From Seramator thermalis (GTDB lineage: Bacteria; Bacteroidota; Bacteroidia; Bacteroidales; Dysgonomonadaceae), in contig NZ_RXHS01000002.1 in the NCBI RefSeq assembly GCF_004138125.1, forward strand, positions 310,001 through 374,000: a stretch of DNA of 64,000 nt, in the 5' to 3' direction. The notes under the pieces were generated by a model. The model was not told the DNA's origin, did no database searches, and worked only from the letters and a program-made list of their open reading frames with translations. Made by a program: the position numbers and the translations under genes. Shown piece by piece: positions 35,012-43,846 of the stretch. Each line of letters opens with the position of its first letter. Positions within the stretch are counted from its first letter, which is position 1.

Positions 35012-35572
35012 TCATTTTTTTATGCGTGAATCATTTTTTTCGGCAAAGTCTTTCCAATTTTTATATTCAGATTTTCCGTTTTCGACGCCCGACTGATAAA
35101 AGTGGCAAAGTGCAGCAGCCAATCCGTCGGTGGCATCGAGTTGTGGCAACATGTTTTCGTTGGGAATATGCAAGATTTGTTGAAGCATATAGGCAACTTG
35201 TTCCTTGGCTGCCCGCCCATTGCCGGTGATAGCCATTTTAATTTTCAAAGGTGCGTATTCGTAAATCGGAATATCTCTCGAAATGGCTGCGGCCATCGCT
35301 ACGCCCTGCGCCCGCCCAAGTTTGAGCATACTTTGCACATTTTTGCCAAAAAATGGCGATTCGATGGCAAGCTCGTCGGGGAGGTATTCTTCGATGAGGC
35401 CGATTACACGTGCGTAGATTTTAGCAAGTTTCAGATAATGATCTTCGTACTTGCTTAATTGCATGATGCCCATAGCTTCGAGGGCGGGTTTGTTGTCAAC
35501 GATTCGCAGAATGCCATATCCCATCACTTGAGTTCCGGGATCGATTCCCATAATGATTCGTTCTTTTGGCAT
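35012..35572 (-). CDS. ruvC: Crossover junction endodeoxyribonuclease RuvC
   Basis: 186 residues from [20 protein letters not shown]. The frame stays open far upstream (to 35884), but that part overlaps the DUF4286 gene in another frame, and the conserved RuvC N-terminus defines the start. Catalytic acids: Asp in GIDPGT, Glu in [12 protein letters not shown], and the pair in [13 protein letters not shown]. It resolves Holliday junctions with RuvAB. It begins 1 nt after the DUF4286 stop, so the two are coupled. ruvA and ruvB are not in the window. Confidence 0.96.
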   Translation of the reverse strand: MPKERIIMGIDPGTQVMGYGILRIVDNKPALEAMGIMQLSKYEDHYLKLAKIYARVIGLIEEYLPDELAIESPFFGKNVQSMLKLGRAQGVAMAAAISRDIPIYEYAPLKIKMAITGNGRAAKEQVAYMLQQILHIPNENMLPQLDATDGLAAALCHFYQSGVENGKSEYKNWKDFAEKNDSRIKK

Positions 35573-35573
35573 A

Positions 35574-35888
35574 TCAGTATTCGATGGTTTGCAAAATGGT
35601 GGAAAATCCTGCAATTTTATCTCGGAACTTTTCGATGAGCGGAGCATGAATCGAATAGCTCTCTTCATTGTTCCATTTTTCGAGTGTAAACAAATCTTTT
35701 GTGGTGAACTCAATTGCAAAGGAAGCTCCTTCGCCTTCATCTTCGTCAGTCCCAAATACCCGCGCGAGTCGGGGAGACGTAAGCAATCCGCTTTTGGTGC
35801 AGGCGGGGATAAACTTTTGCAGTAGGTATTCCACAAATTCTTCCTGAATATCGGTGTCAACCTGAAAGGTGGTATTGTAAACAATCAT
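35574..35888 (-). CDS. DUF4286 family protein
   Basis: 104 residues, soluble, alpha/beta. [22 protein letters not shown], the [12 protein letters not shown] segment and a C-terminal [22 protein letters not shown] fit DUF4286, a ferredoxin-like-fold group commonly found just upstream of ruvC in Bacteroidetes. No activity is known. It is the first gene of the DUF4286-ruvC(-HU/SPOR) unit. Confidence 0.88.
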   Translation of the reverse strand: MIVYNTTFQVDTDIQEEFVEYLLQKFIPACTKSGLLTSPRLARVFGTDEDEGEGASFAIEFTTKDLFTLEKWNNEESYSIHAPLIEKFRDKIAGFSTILQTIEY

Positions 35889-36052
35889 CTGAATGATATA
35901 TGAGAATTAAACACATGAAAGCTATTCGTACAAATCATACAAAGATGCAAAAAAACTTTGTGAATGTTGGCATCATTCTGTAATTTTCGATTCGATGTTT
36001 TTTCAAGGTGGTGAGAGTGGCATCGGGTAAAAATAAACTTGTTGGTAAAAAC

Positions 36053-36089
36053 GAAAGGCACTTCCGCTTTTTTAGCGGTTGTGCCTTTC
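36053..36089 (-). terminator. Intrinsic terminator after btuG
   Basis: GAAAGGCAC / GTGCCTTTC with an inner CCGCT / AGCGG stem and TT/TT internal loop. On the minus strand a GTTTTTA tract follows. It lies about 77 nt past the btuG stop. Confidence 0.75.
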
Positions 36090-36165
36090 TTCCCAAAATA
36101 AATAACTAAAAGTAGAGATGCAGAGAGATTAAGAGTTTTTCCTGCACTTTTATTGTTTATCCAAT

Positions 36166-37242
36166 TTAATTGAGGAAAATCACTTTGTTGGGACCCAATC
36201 CAACACCTGACAGTTCGAAATTGAGTTTCCCGGTTTTATCGAAGCAAAATACATTTCCAAAAGTAAAATAGTCGGAAGTCGTTACATACACTTCTCCGCT
36301 GTATGCGTCGGCCGATATTTTATATCCGTTGGAAATTGAGATTCCATCCGTTACGAAATTTTCTGTCACAACTTTTTCGGTACTGCAGTCGAATACTTTT
36401 ATTGTGCTTGGGTTTCCCCATTCGTTGTATAGAATGTATGCCTTGTCGTTGACGATGGTAAATTCCGAGACCTGCACATTATTGATGGCGGTTACCTCGT
36501 AATTGGGGCTGATTTTTTTGAATGCAGGTGCGATATCCACATAATTTCCACGTGTTGTTACATAAACATCCCCTTCGCTGTCGGCGAAAACCTGATAAGG
36601 ATTTGTACCCACTTCAATTGTTTTTTCCACCGTGAAGTTCTGCCGGCCAATGATTGAGACGGTGGTGTCATAATTTCCCGTACCATAATCGAGTCCGCCG
36701 GAATTTGCGACATAGATTTTGTTGTTTTTGATGCAGATTCCTTCGGGATCGCGACCTACCTTCACCGACCCATCTATAGCGAGTGTAGCAGTATCGATGC
36801 GGGTAACCGTATCGTCGAAGGAGGTTACGTACACCTTTCCTCCATAAGCGGCTGCATAGCGTGGTTGTTTTGATTCACCTGTGGATGTTTTCATATCGAT
36901 GTTTTTGATTGATACACCCGATTTGGCATCCAACACTTCAATCGAACCGGATACGTTGACCACGATATATATTTTCGAGCCATATTTCAGTATATCATTG
37001 GCCGTATCGCCCAACCCCCGACCGTTGACGGTATTGAAAAAATCTTTATCGATATTTTTGGTCGATAAATCATAATAAGCCAGTGTGCTGTTGTTGCCAT
37101 TGAAACTCCCTTCGCAAAGAATCATTAGCTTATTGGTTTGCGAGGGTGGAACTTCGGTAGGATCAACGATTTTGTCGGTGTCGTCGCAAGCAGTAAAAAA
37201 TGCTGCCAAAAACATGAGCAGTAAATACAGATTTTTTCTCAT
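36166..37242 (-). CDS. btuG: BtuG-like surface cobalamin-binding lipoprotein
   Basis: 358 residues. The N-terminus has a lipobox FFTACDD with Cys19, so it is lipid-anchored. The rest is a YncE/DUF5074-type beta-propeller with repeating strands such as GSKIYIVVNVSGSIEVLDAKSG, KVYVTSFDDTVTRIDTATLAIDGSV and NKIYVANSGGLDYG. It lies 19 nt after a TonB receptor under a cobalamin riboswitch. In Bacteroides, BtuG is a surface propeller that captures B12 and hands it to BtuB. Propeller, lipobox and location all fit; binding itself is inferred. Confidence 0.85.
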   Translation of the reverse strand: MRKNLYLLLMFLAAFFTACDDTDKIVDPTEVPPSQTNKLMILCEGSFNGNNSTLAYYDLSTKNIDKDFFNTVNGRGLGDTANDILKYGSKIYIVVNVSGSIEVLDAKSGVSIKNIDMKTSTGESKQPRYAAAYGGKVYVTSFDDTVTRIDTATLAIDGSVKVGRDPEGICIKNNKIYVANSGGLDYGTGNYDTTVSIIGRQNFTVEKTIEVGTNPYQVFADSEGDVYVTTRGNYVDIAPAFKKISPNYEVTAINNVQVSEFTIVNDKAYILYNEWGNPSTIKVFDCSTEKVVTENFVTDGISISNGYKISADAYSGEVYVTTSDYFTFGNVFCFDKTGKLNFELSGVGLGPNKVIFLN

Positions 37243-37261
37243 TTCAAAATAATTTTATGGT

Positions 37262-39283
37262 TTAAAAATAAATAGATAGTGTTCCTCTGAAAGAGCGTCC
37301 CGGCATCGGAAAATAGCGGACGATCTCGTAATTTTTATTGCTGATATTGAGTGCTTCTACGCTCAGTCGCATGTTACCTAATCGGGTTTTCTTTTCTTTC
37401 GAAATCGAAATGCTGTGATCGGTATATCCCGATACTTCATTCTGCTTGACATTTTGTGCCCCGGCATACTGAATTCCCGACCACAACAACGAGTAGGACA
37501 AATCGAGCAGAGTCGTTTGCAGTGTGGCGTGCGCCCCACCTGAATGACGAGGCGTATAAGGAAGTTGATTTTTGTAGGCCGACGATTTGGGATCTGTCAT
37601 GTTCAATGCTTTTTGATAGGTAAAATTGCTGCCGGCAAGCAATCCGATTTTTTCGGAAAAACGAATGATTGTTTCCAGTGAAAGATCAATGCCCGATATT
37701 TCTACTTTTCCGTAATTCATCATCGACCATTCGAACACATTTTTCACCGGATAAGCCACGATTTTGTTTTTTACGTTATTGCGAAAACCATCTGCCGTGA
37801 ATGTCAGTAGCGGAACGATAGTTCCGAAGGAAGTACTGTATGTTGCACCCAGATTAAACTGATCGGTATCTTCCGGTTTCAATGTTCGTTTGCCGATAGC
37901 CGTGTAATACAAGTCGTTGAAAGTCGGCATTCGAAAAATGTTTTTGTAGAACGCGCGCAAACGCAAATCGTGATTCTCAAACGGTTTCACAGAAACGCTA
38001 ATGTACGGTGACCATCGGTTCTGGTTGTTGGCAGGATCTCCGACTTTCACTGATTCGAACGTTTGGGTGAAAAGGAGGCTTGAAGTGGCAAGGATGCGAT
38101 CGGAAACGTATTTTGCGGCAACCACACTTTGCCAGGTCAGGCGAGTAGGGTAGGCAAAGTTATAGAAATTAGCATCGAGCGTTTGTCGGGTAAGATCGGA
38201 AGACGCCGAAAAGGAAAGATGTTGGAAGGCTTTAAACAATGCAGCCAATGATCCATACTGTTCTTTTTGTGTGTATTTGTTTTCCAATTTACCTTCCGAT
38301 CCCAGGTAAGTCGGGTCGAGATAATGCACATAACCCCGATTATATTTGGCGTTGGCTTGAATGCTCCATAGCTGCGAAAGCGTGTTCTCGTAATGTGCCT
38401 GCACGAAAAAAGTGTTCTCGTCGAGTCTCTGTTTCGAAAAACCATCAGTGTTGTAGAAGATGGTTGCACCCGGAAGCCCACGATCCGATCGATAATAGTA
38501 GAGTCGGATGTCGGCAGACGATTTTTCTGATATTTTCCCGAAGAGTGCACCTTCGAGACGGAGATTTTGTACGTCCGTATTTTTTCTTTCTTCCCACGAA
38601 GTACTGTCTCCTTTGGCATTTCCGTATCGGAGGAGATACGGATATTTGCCGTTTGCCGAAAGCCATTCGCCGTTGACTGTGGCCGCTAACCGATTTGAGA
38701 ACTGTTTAGCGAGGTAGAATGAAGGATTGAATAATCCGAACGAGCCGCCTTTAATAGATGCTTTACCCGAAAATTGCCTGTTATTTTCGAAGGAAGGCAA
38801 AGTCGTGCGAATATCGAGAGCAGAGGCTGAGGCAAATAAGCGTGCCGGCATAAAGATCTGATCGTTTTGTCCCAAGCTGAGGGTAAGCGCTTCAACATTA
38901 TCGAGCGAAAATTTGCCGATGTCGATTTGGCCGGTCTGTGCATCGGACAAAGGAATTCCGTTATAACTCACCGACGTGTGAGCCGCTCCCAAACTGCGCA
39001 CCGATACGGTTTTCAAACCACCTATTCCCCCGTAGTCCTTTACATTGACTCCCGAAAAAAATTTGACGGCATCGGACACCTGCAACACGTTCAGATTCTG
39101 AAGGGTTTGTTTGGTTAGGATTTGCAAGGGAGCCGACGAACGAATTTCGCGATCGTCATATTTTTCCGTAATCACCACTTCCGGCAGTTGGTGAAGGCTG
39201 TCGGCCACGTTCTGTGCCGCAAGATTTGTACCAGCCCAGAGCATAGAAATGCCCACAATAGATACTGCTTTGTAAAATTTCAT
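37262..39283 (-). CDS. btuB: TonB-dependent cobalamin receptor
   Basis: 673 residues. Signal peptide about 1-23, plug domain about 35-150 (PEVVITEKYDDREIRSSAPLQ, VLQVSDAVKFFSGVNVKDYGGIGGLKTVSVRS), then a 22-strand barrel ending in GTLSIYF with the terminal Phe of outer-membrane barrels. No carboxypeptidase-like extension or STN domain. The preceding minus-strand leader is a cobalamin riboswitch, which identifies the ligand class. It is followed by the btuG-like gene in one operon. No BtuF/BtuC/BtuD genes lie in the window. Confidence 0.92.
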   Translation of the reverse strand: MKFYKAVSIVGISMLWAGTNLAAQNVADSLHQLPEVVITEKYDDREIRSSAPLQILTKQTLQNLNVLQVSDAVKFFSGVNVKDYGGIGGLKTVSVRSLGAAHTSVSYNGIPLSDAQTGQIDIGKFSLDNVEALTLSLGQNDQIFMPARLFASASALDIRTTLPSFENNRQFSGKASIKGGSFGLFNPSFYLAKQFSNRLAATVNGEWLSANGKYPYLLRYGNAKGDSTSWEERKNTDVQNLRLEGALFGKISEKSSADIRLYYYRSDRGLPGATIFYNTDGFSKQRLDENTFFVQAHYENTLSQLWSIQANAKYNRGYVHYLDPTYLGSEGKLENKYTQKEQYGSLAALFKAFQHLSFSASSDLTRQTLDANFYNFAYPTRLTWQSVVAAKYVSDRILATSSLLFTQTFESVKVGDPANNQNRWSPYISVSVKPFENHDLRLRAFYKNIFRMPTFNDLYYTAIGKRTLKPEDTDQFNLGATYSTSFGTIVPLLTFTADGFRNNVKNKIVAYPVKNVFEWSMMNYGKVEISGIDLSLETIIRFSEKIGLLAGSNFTYQKALNMTDPKSSAYKNQLPYTPRHSGGAHATLQTTLLDLSYSLLWSGIQYAGAQNVKQNEVSGYTDHSISISKEKKTRLGNMRLSVEALNISNKNYEIVRYFPMPGRSFRGTLSIYF

Positions 39284-39395
39284 CTGTACCGAATTTTTTA
39301 TTTCGGTAAAGCATACTGAAAATGAGGCGCGTAAATAAAAAAAGTTCGCGAGTCGTTTTCAAGCTTTATTCCCCGAAAGCTATACAACTTGATGA

Positions 39396-39606
39396 AATTG
39401 TGGCAGGTCTTCTGACTTGCTCCCGTGATTTGAACGCCTTCCCAATCATTTGATATCGCCTAAGGCGAAATATAAAGCCGATTAGTGGCAAAGAGTAATG
39501 TTCAACACGTAAGCGGAGCTTACAGCAGCGGGTCTGTTCAGGATTTTCACCTGATTCCCTTTTCATTACACATTTCGAAGATGAATTTGAAATGTGTAAC
39601 ACCAAC
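39396..39606 (-). promoter_or_regulatory. Cobalamin riboswitch controlling btuB-btuG
   Basis: On the minus strand the leader contains the conserved core AGGTGAAAATCCTG, then ACAGACCCGCTGCTGTAAG, GCCACT, a variable GC-rich arm, and the B12 box AGTCAGAAGACCTGCC (near 39400-39418). A TTACACATTTC / GAAATGTGTAA hairpin lies at the 5' side. It ends about 110 nt before the btuB ATG. Adenosylcobalamin binding would shut off expression. A TATCTTTG -7 element lies just upstream (39617-39624, minus strand). Confidence 0.93.
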
Positions 39607-39616
39607 AATTCGGAGG

Positions 39617-39624
39617 CAAAGATA
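39617..39624 (-). promoter_or_regulatory. -7 element of the btuB riboswitch transcript
   Basis: Minus strand reads TATCTTTG (TAnnTTTG), placing the transcript start close to the first base of the riboswitch. No exact TTTG lies at ideal spacing. Confidence 0.55.
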
Positions 39625-40098
39625 GAAAATATTTTTTAAAATTGCCGGTCAGATTCATTGCAAAAATAATTCTTCGGTTTTTTCTCCGATATTTTCAAAA
39701 CAAGATAGGAGTTTGTGGTAATGAAGAAAGAACTAGTTTCCGCAGAATGTTAAAGAACCTTTCGTCGCTATCATGAAAGAGCAAAAAAAATGATTTGGAT
39801 TTCATTCGAACCAAGTACGACGGAAGTACGACGCAAATACGACGGAAACCCCTCACGAAGAAGAAGGAGGAAATAGTCAAAAATATGGCTTAAAAGTGTA
39901 AATTTATATTAACTATTATTGATTCTACTTTTGTGGATACGCGAAATCGGAATTACGATGAACGCCATAGTTTTTTTGTCATGTCCTAAACGTGTTCGAT
40001 TAATTGCTGCTTATGGGAAGTGCAAAAATGTTTGTTGAAGTAACATCCGATATTTTTATGCTAAAAACTAATGGCAATATTTTTGAAAAGGTGCTAAC
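39625..40098. repeat. Intergenic region with a triple 11-bp tandem repeat
   Basis: No gene is supported. Three tandem copies of AAGTACGACGG-type units lie at 39813-39845 (the second ends in C, the third begins AAAT). TAnnTTTG-like elements occur at 39926-39933 and 40078-40085; the latter could serve the next gene. Confidence 0.5.
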
Positions 40099-40126
40099 TT
40101 GCAGGCAAATTTAATCCATTATCGAA

Positions 40127-40369
40127 ATGAATATTCAATTTTGGTGCGATGTAACGGGCTATCTTGCCATGACATTACTGGTAATTTCCTTTTTGCCGAA
40201 GAAGTTAACAGCAGTAAGAATGATAAACTTGGTGGCTTGTCTGTTCTTTGTCGTTTATGGCATACTGCTCGGGTGGGCGTGGCCGATTATTATTTCCAAT
40301 ACGGCAGTCTGTCTGGTGCAGGCATATCATTTGCTCGTTAACAGGTTGAAAATGAGGAAATATGAATAA
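40127..40369 (+). CDS. Small YgjV-like inner-membrane protein
   Basis: 80 residues and three hydrophobic segments: VTGYLAMTLLVISFLPK, MINLVACLFFVVYGILLGWAW and PIIISNTAVCLVQAYHLL. Half the length of E. coli YgjV and close to a single repeat of that fold, with the FLPKK...LRxxNLxaclxFvxyG pattern of this group. Function unknown. A TATTTTTG element lies 42 nt upstream. It is isolated between the btuB promoter and the convergent GH20 gene. Confidence 0.7.
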   Translation: MNIQFWCDVTGYLAMTLLVISFLPKKLTAVRMINLVACLFFVVYGILLGWAWPIIISNTAVCLVQAYHLLVNRLKMRKYE

Positions 40370-40384
40370 AGTTAATCAACCGGG

Positions 40385-40419
40385 GAAAAAAGAAAGCCGC
40401 CAAGCGCTTGGCAGCTTTC
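40385..40419 (-). terminator. Intrinsic terminator after the GH20 gene
   Basis: GAAAGC-C-GCCAAGC / GCTTGGC-A-GCTTTC hairpin (40392-40419), with six T following on the minus strand. It also lies 22 nt beyond the YgjV-like gene and may serve both directions. Confidence 0.75.
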
Positions 40420-40447
40420 CCGAATTTATTTACGTATTTCTATTGGT

Positions 40448-42772
40448 TCAATTCAAAACAATTTCGTCCACGAATATATAAGCACGATTTCCCTTGCCGG
40501 GATGCCAATCAGGCATAACAGATGGTTGAACAGTAACTCTGAAATATCGGGCTGTAACGGGGTCGAACTGCATAGTGTGAGTTACGATTTCGCTATAGTT
40601 GTCCGAATGGCTATCGTTATATTTTTCGGATTTCACAGGGGTAAAGTTGGTGCCGTCATTCGATGATTCGATCCTAATTCCGGAAGCATCAAAAATCCAG
40701 TCGCCGGTTACGACGTTTGTTCTGATTTGTGCTTTCGAAATGGAAGTCGGATGAAGCAAATCGATTACGGCAATTAAATCGTTTTTCTGGAAGCCAAGCC
40801 ATTTTCCGGTGCGATAATTTTCGTTGCCAAATAATCCATCCACCAGCATAGATGCACCGGTGAACGAATAATTGTTTGCAGGTGTCGTAAGCAATTGAAT
40901 CGGCTTGAAAGTTGAAGTGTTCACTACAATTTTTTCCTGAAGCATTTTACTGTTTATACTTCCCGAGCGAACGGCAATTGCCTTGAGTTCGGTATTATTC
41001 TTAATCGAGATTTTGCCGGTATATTTTGTTGATGCCGTTGTAGGATTCGATCCGTCGAGTGTATAGTAGATGTCGGCATGATCGATGGTTGAAAGTGTTA
41101 CGTCGAGCGTATTGGTATCGAAATTCGGTACCATTTTGGCCTGAATATCAAATACATGTGTTGCGTAGTTGTATCCCAACTTGTCGTAAAGGGCGAGCAA
41201 TTGCGGAAGCCTTTTCAAAAACGAATCGAAATTCTTTTTTTCGGGCTGCATCCACTGTACTTCACTCAAAGCAGCCATGCGCGGCAACACCATATATTCT
41301 ACATGTTCGGGCGTTGCAATGTATTCTGTCCACAAGTTTGCCTGCGCCCCAAGAATATGTTTTTGCTGTTCGGGTGTCAGTTCTGACGGAACGGGTTCGA
41401 AGCTGTAAACCTTTTCAACGGGCACATAGCCACCGATAGCAAAAGGTTCGTTTTGGGTGTCCTGAGTCTGATAATAATCAAAATAGCAATACGAATTGGG
41501 AGCCATGATCACGTCATGATTCAATTTGGCAGCTTCCAATCCGCCTTCCATTCCACGCCACGACATGACGGTGGCGTTAGGAGCCAACTCGCCTTCGAGG
41601 ATTTCGTCCCAACCGATGATGTTTCTTCCGTGATTGTTCAGAAATTTTTCGATGCGTGCGGTTACATAACTTTGCAGATAAAATTCTTTTTTGTGTTTGC
41701 CGTCTTTCAATCCCAATTCTTTGATGCGTCGTTGACAATCCGGACATTTTTCCCACCGAACTTTCGGACATTCGTCGCCTCCGATGTGGATATATTCTGA
41801 AGGAAATAAATCCATAACCTCTGTGAGAACATTTTCCAGAAAAACAAATGTAGTGTCTTTGCCAGGGCAGAGTACATCGGGAAAAATACCCCATGTAGTC
41901 GCTACTTCATACGGGCCGCCGGTGCACCCCAACTCGGGATAAGCTGCCAATGCAGCCAACATGTGACCGGGAAGATCGATTTCGGGAATGACCGTAATGT
42001 GTCGATCGGCAGCATAGTTTACGATTTCCTTAATTTGATCCTGTGTGTAAAATCCCGAATGTTCTTTGCCGTCGTATTTCCCGGTATTTTTGCCGATGAC
42101 GGTTTGCTTGCGAACAGAGCCGATTTGTGTGAGTTTGGGATATTTTTTTATTTCGATTCGCCAACCCTGATCGTCGGTCAGATGCCAATGAAACCGGTTG
42201 ATGTTATGCAAAGCGAGGATATCGATATAGGTTTTAACGAAATCCACCGGCATGAAATGGCGCGCTACATCAAGCATCATTCCCCGATAAGCGAAGCGGG
42301 GTTGGTCGCTGATGGTCACGGCAGGGTACAGAACGGTAATATTCTCGCCGATAGGAGTGGCTTTGCGAAGCGTTTGAATGCCATAGAAAACGCCGGCTTC
42401 ACTTGCCCCTTTGATGGTGATTTCCTTGTCGTTGACAGTAATTTGATAGGCTTCGGGATTCTTGTTTTCAAGCCCAAGAGACAAAATGACAGCATTTTTT
42501 GCAGTGTTGCTCGTAACTTCGGGTTTAATTCCAACGGATGTTTGAAGGTATTTGGACAGAAACTCGGCGTTTTTCTTCATCTTGTCGTTTCCATTAGGAA
42601 ATACGATTTTGGTAGAAGACGATAATACAAAAGGCTTTTCTGCAGTTACCGTAATTTCCGAAGGAAGCGGAATTACTTCATAATTGGCTTGTTTCGATTC
42701 TTTTTTTGCATTGCAGGAGAAAAAAAATCCTGTTGCAAAAATCGTTAAAGTTAAAAGATTGATCTTGTTCAT
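40448..42772 (-). CDS. GH20 beta-N-acetylhexosaminidase, lipoprotein
   Basis: 774 residues. Lipobox FFFSC with Cys20. Domains: GH20b (about 30-150), catalytic TIM barrel (about 158-500) with the Asp333-Glu334 pair in YIHIGGDECPKVRW and GWDEI, a chitobiase-type C-terminal domain (about 545-620, DIYYTLDGSNPT), and an F5/8-type carbohydrate-binding domain (about 640-774). It releases terminal GlcNAc or GalNAc by substrate-assisted catalysis, probably at the cell surface or in the periplasm. It lies 39 nt after cutC in the same orientation. Confidence 0.95.
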   Translation of the reverse strand: MNKINLLTLTIFATGFFFSCNAKKESKQANYEVIPLPSEITVTAEKPFVLSSSTKIVFPNGNDKMKKNAEFLSKYLQTSVGIKPEVTSNTAKNAVILSLGLENKNPEAYQITVNDKEITIKGASEAGVFYGIQTLRKATPIGENITVLYPAVTISDQPRFAYRGMMLDVARHFMPVDFVKTYIDILALHNINRFHWHLTDDQGWRIEIKKYPKLTQIGSVRKQTVIGKNTGKYDGKEHSGFYTQDQIKEIVNYAADRHITVIPEIDLPGHMLAALAAYPELGCTGGPYEVATTWGIFPDVLCPGKDTTFVFLENVLTEVMDLFPSEYIHIGGDECPKVRWEKCPDCQRRIKELGLKDGKHKKEFYLQSYVTARIEKFLNNHGRNIIGWDEILEGELAPNATVMSWRGMEGGLEAAKLNHDVIMAPNSYCYFDYYQTQDTQNEPFAIGGYVPVEKVYSFEPVPSELTPEQQKHILGAQANLWTEYIATPEHVEYMVLPRMAALSEVQWMQPEKKNFDSFLKRLPQLLALYDKLGYNYATHVFDIQAKMVPNFDTNTLDVTLSTIDHADIYYTLDGSNPTTASTKYTGKISIKNNTELKAIAVRSGSINSKMLQEKIVVNTSTFKPIQLLTTPANNYSFTGASMLVDGLFGNENYRTGKWLGFQKNDLIAVIDLLHPTSISKAQIRTNVVTGDWIFDASGIRIESSNDGTNFTPVKSEKYNDSHSDNYSEIVTHTMQFDPVTARYFRVTVQPSVMPDWHPGKGNRAYIFVDEIVLN

Positions 42773-42811
42773 GTATCGGATATTATTAAAATGAATAGAA
42801 AAAATGAGACA

Positions 42812-43561
42812 CTAATCAGAAAGAACAGCAAGTGCTTGTGATACACGATGGGCATCGGTAATATCTTGTCGATACTCATCAATTGTAATGTTGGTTCCCC
42901 CCATCGAAACCCAAGGATTTCGATAGATCATTTTGCTGGAAACTTTGTTGCGTAAGGAAAGATGAAACTCCTGAGCTCCGGTTTCCAAAGCAATTTTTCG
43001 AATATTATTCTCGTTGATGCCGCAGCCGGGCATGATGATAATACGATTGTTTGCCTGTTTGATTAATTTTTTGATAAGAGGGATGCCTTGTTCGGCAGTA
43101 GGTTGTTGACCTGAAGTCAATATTCTGCTGCATCCGAGAGCGATGATGTTTTCCAAACTCTCAAAAGGATCGCGACACATGTCGAACGCTCTGTGAAATG
43201 TTACACTCATTTCTCCGGCTGCATCGATCAATTTTTTGTTGAGCTCCATATCCACATCGCCTTGAGGTGTGAGACAACCAATTACGATGCCATCCACGCC
43301 CGACTTTCTGCACAATTCGATATCTTTCAGCATGATTTCCCGGTCGATTTCGCCGTAAAGAAAATCGCCACTTCGCGGACGGATAATTACATGCAGTTTG
43401 GTTTCGTGAAGTTTTTCGCGTGCCGTCAGGATAGAACCATACGATGGTGTTGTTCCACCTTCGGGAATAGCCGCACACAGTTCTACACGGAAAGCGCCTC
43501 CGCGCTGTGCTTCGATGCAACTTTCTACAGAGTTGGCGCAAATTTCGAGTTTGTAGTTCAT
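42812..43561 (-). CDS. cutC: CutC family protein (copper homeostasis)
   Basis: 249 residues, a TIM-barrel family: LEICANSVESCIEAQRGGAFRVELCAA, TPSYGSILTARE, VIIRPRSGDFLYG, GIVIGCLTPQGDVD, VTFHRAFDM and ILTSGQQPTAEQGIPL. CutC is named for copper tolerance, but the biochemical activity is unclear and the barrel may be metabolic. Co-transcribed with the GH20 gene from a consensus promoter (43600-43631). Confidence 0.95.
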   Translation of the reverse strand: MNYKLEICANSVESCIEAQRGGAFRVELCAAIPEGGTTPSYGSILTAREKLHETKLHVIIRPRSGDFLYGEIDREIMLKDIELCRKSGVDGIVIGCLTPQGDVDMELNKKLIDAAGEMSVTFHRAFDMCRDPFESLENIIALGCSRILTSGQQPTAEQGIPLIKKLIKQANNRIIIMPGCGINENNIRKIALETGAQEFHLSLRNKVSSKMIYRNPWVSMGGTNITIDEYRQDITDAHRVSQALAVLSD

Positions 43562-43599
43562 CCTAAAATGATGCTTCTCTATTTTTGGCAGTTATTGCA

Positions 43600-43631
43600 C
43601 AAAGATAGTCAAACCTTATTGTTTCGCCAAA
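43600..43631 (-). promoter_or_regulatory. Consensus promoter of cutC-GH20
   Basis: On the minus strand TTTG (43628-43631), a 20-nt spacer and TATCTTTG (43600-43607): both boxes and the spacing match the Bacteroidetes primary-sigma pattern. The cutC ATG is 39 nt downstream. Confidence 0.78.
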
Positions 43632-43846
43632 AATTGACGTATGAGAATAATTTTCTCCGTTTAACATTTTGTTCAAAAACATTTCCATACATTTGTCATC
43701 GATGTGTTTTCGATTGGATTTTTAACTCTATATCGCATTATTGGTTTACAAAATGTTATTTGTGAAGAAATTCCGTAAAAACACTCGAATTTGAATGTGT
43801 TTTTCCACAAACATATACCGAATGCCTCTAAATAGTACTTCGAACA

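Noticed and set aside
39366-39608. 80-codon minus-strand frame upstream of btuB
   Set aside because: It coincides with the cobalamin riboswitch, whose conserved RNA elements explain the sequence.
40099-40341. 80-codon plus-strand frame overlapping the YgjV-like gene
   Set aside because: The other frame gives three clean membrane segments and a recognisable family pattern, while this frame gives none.
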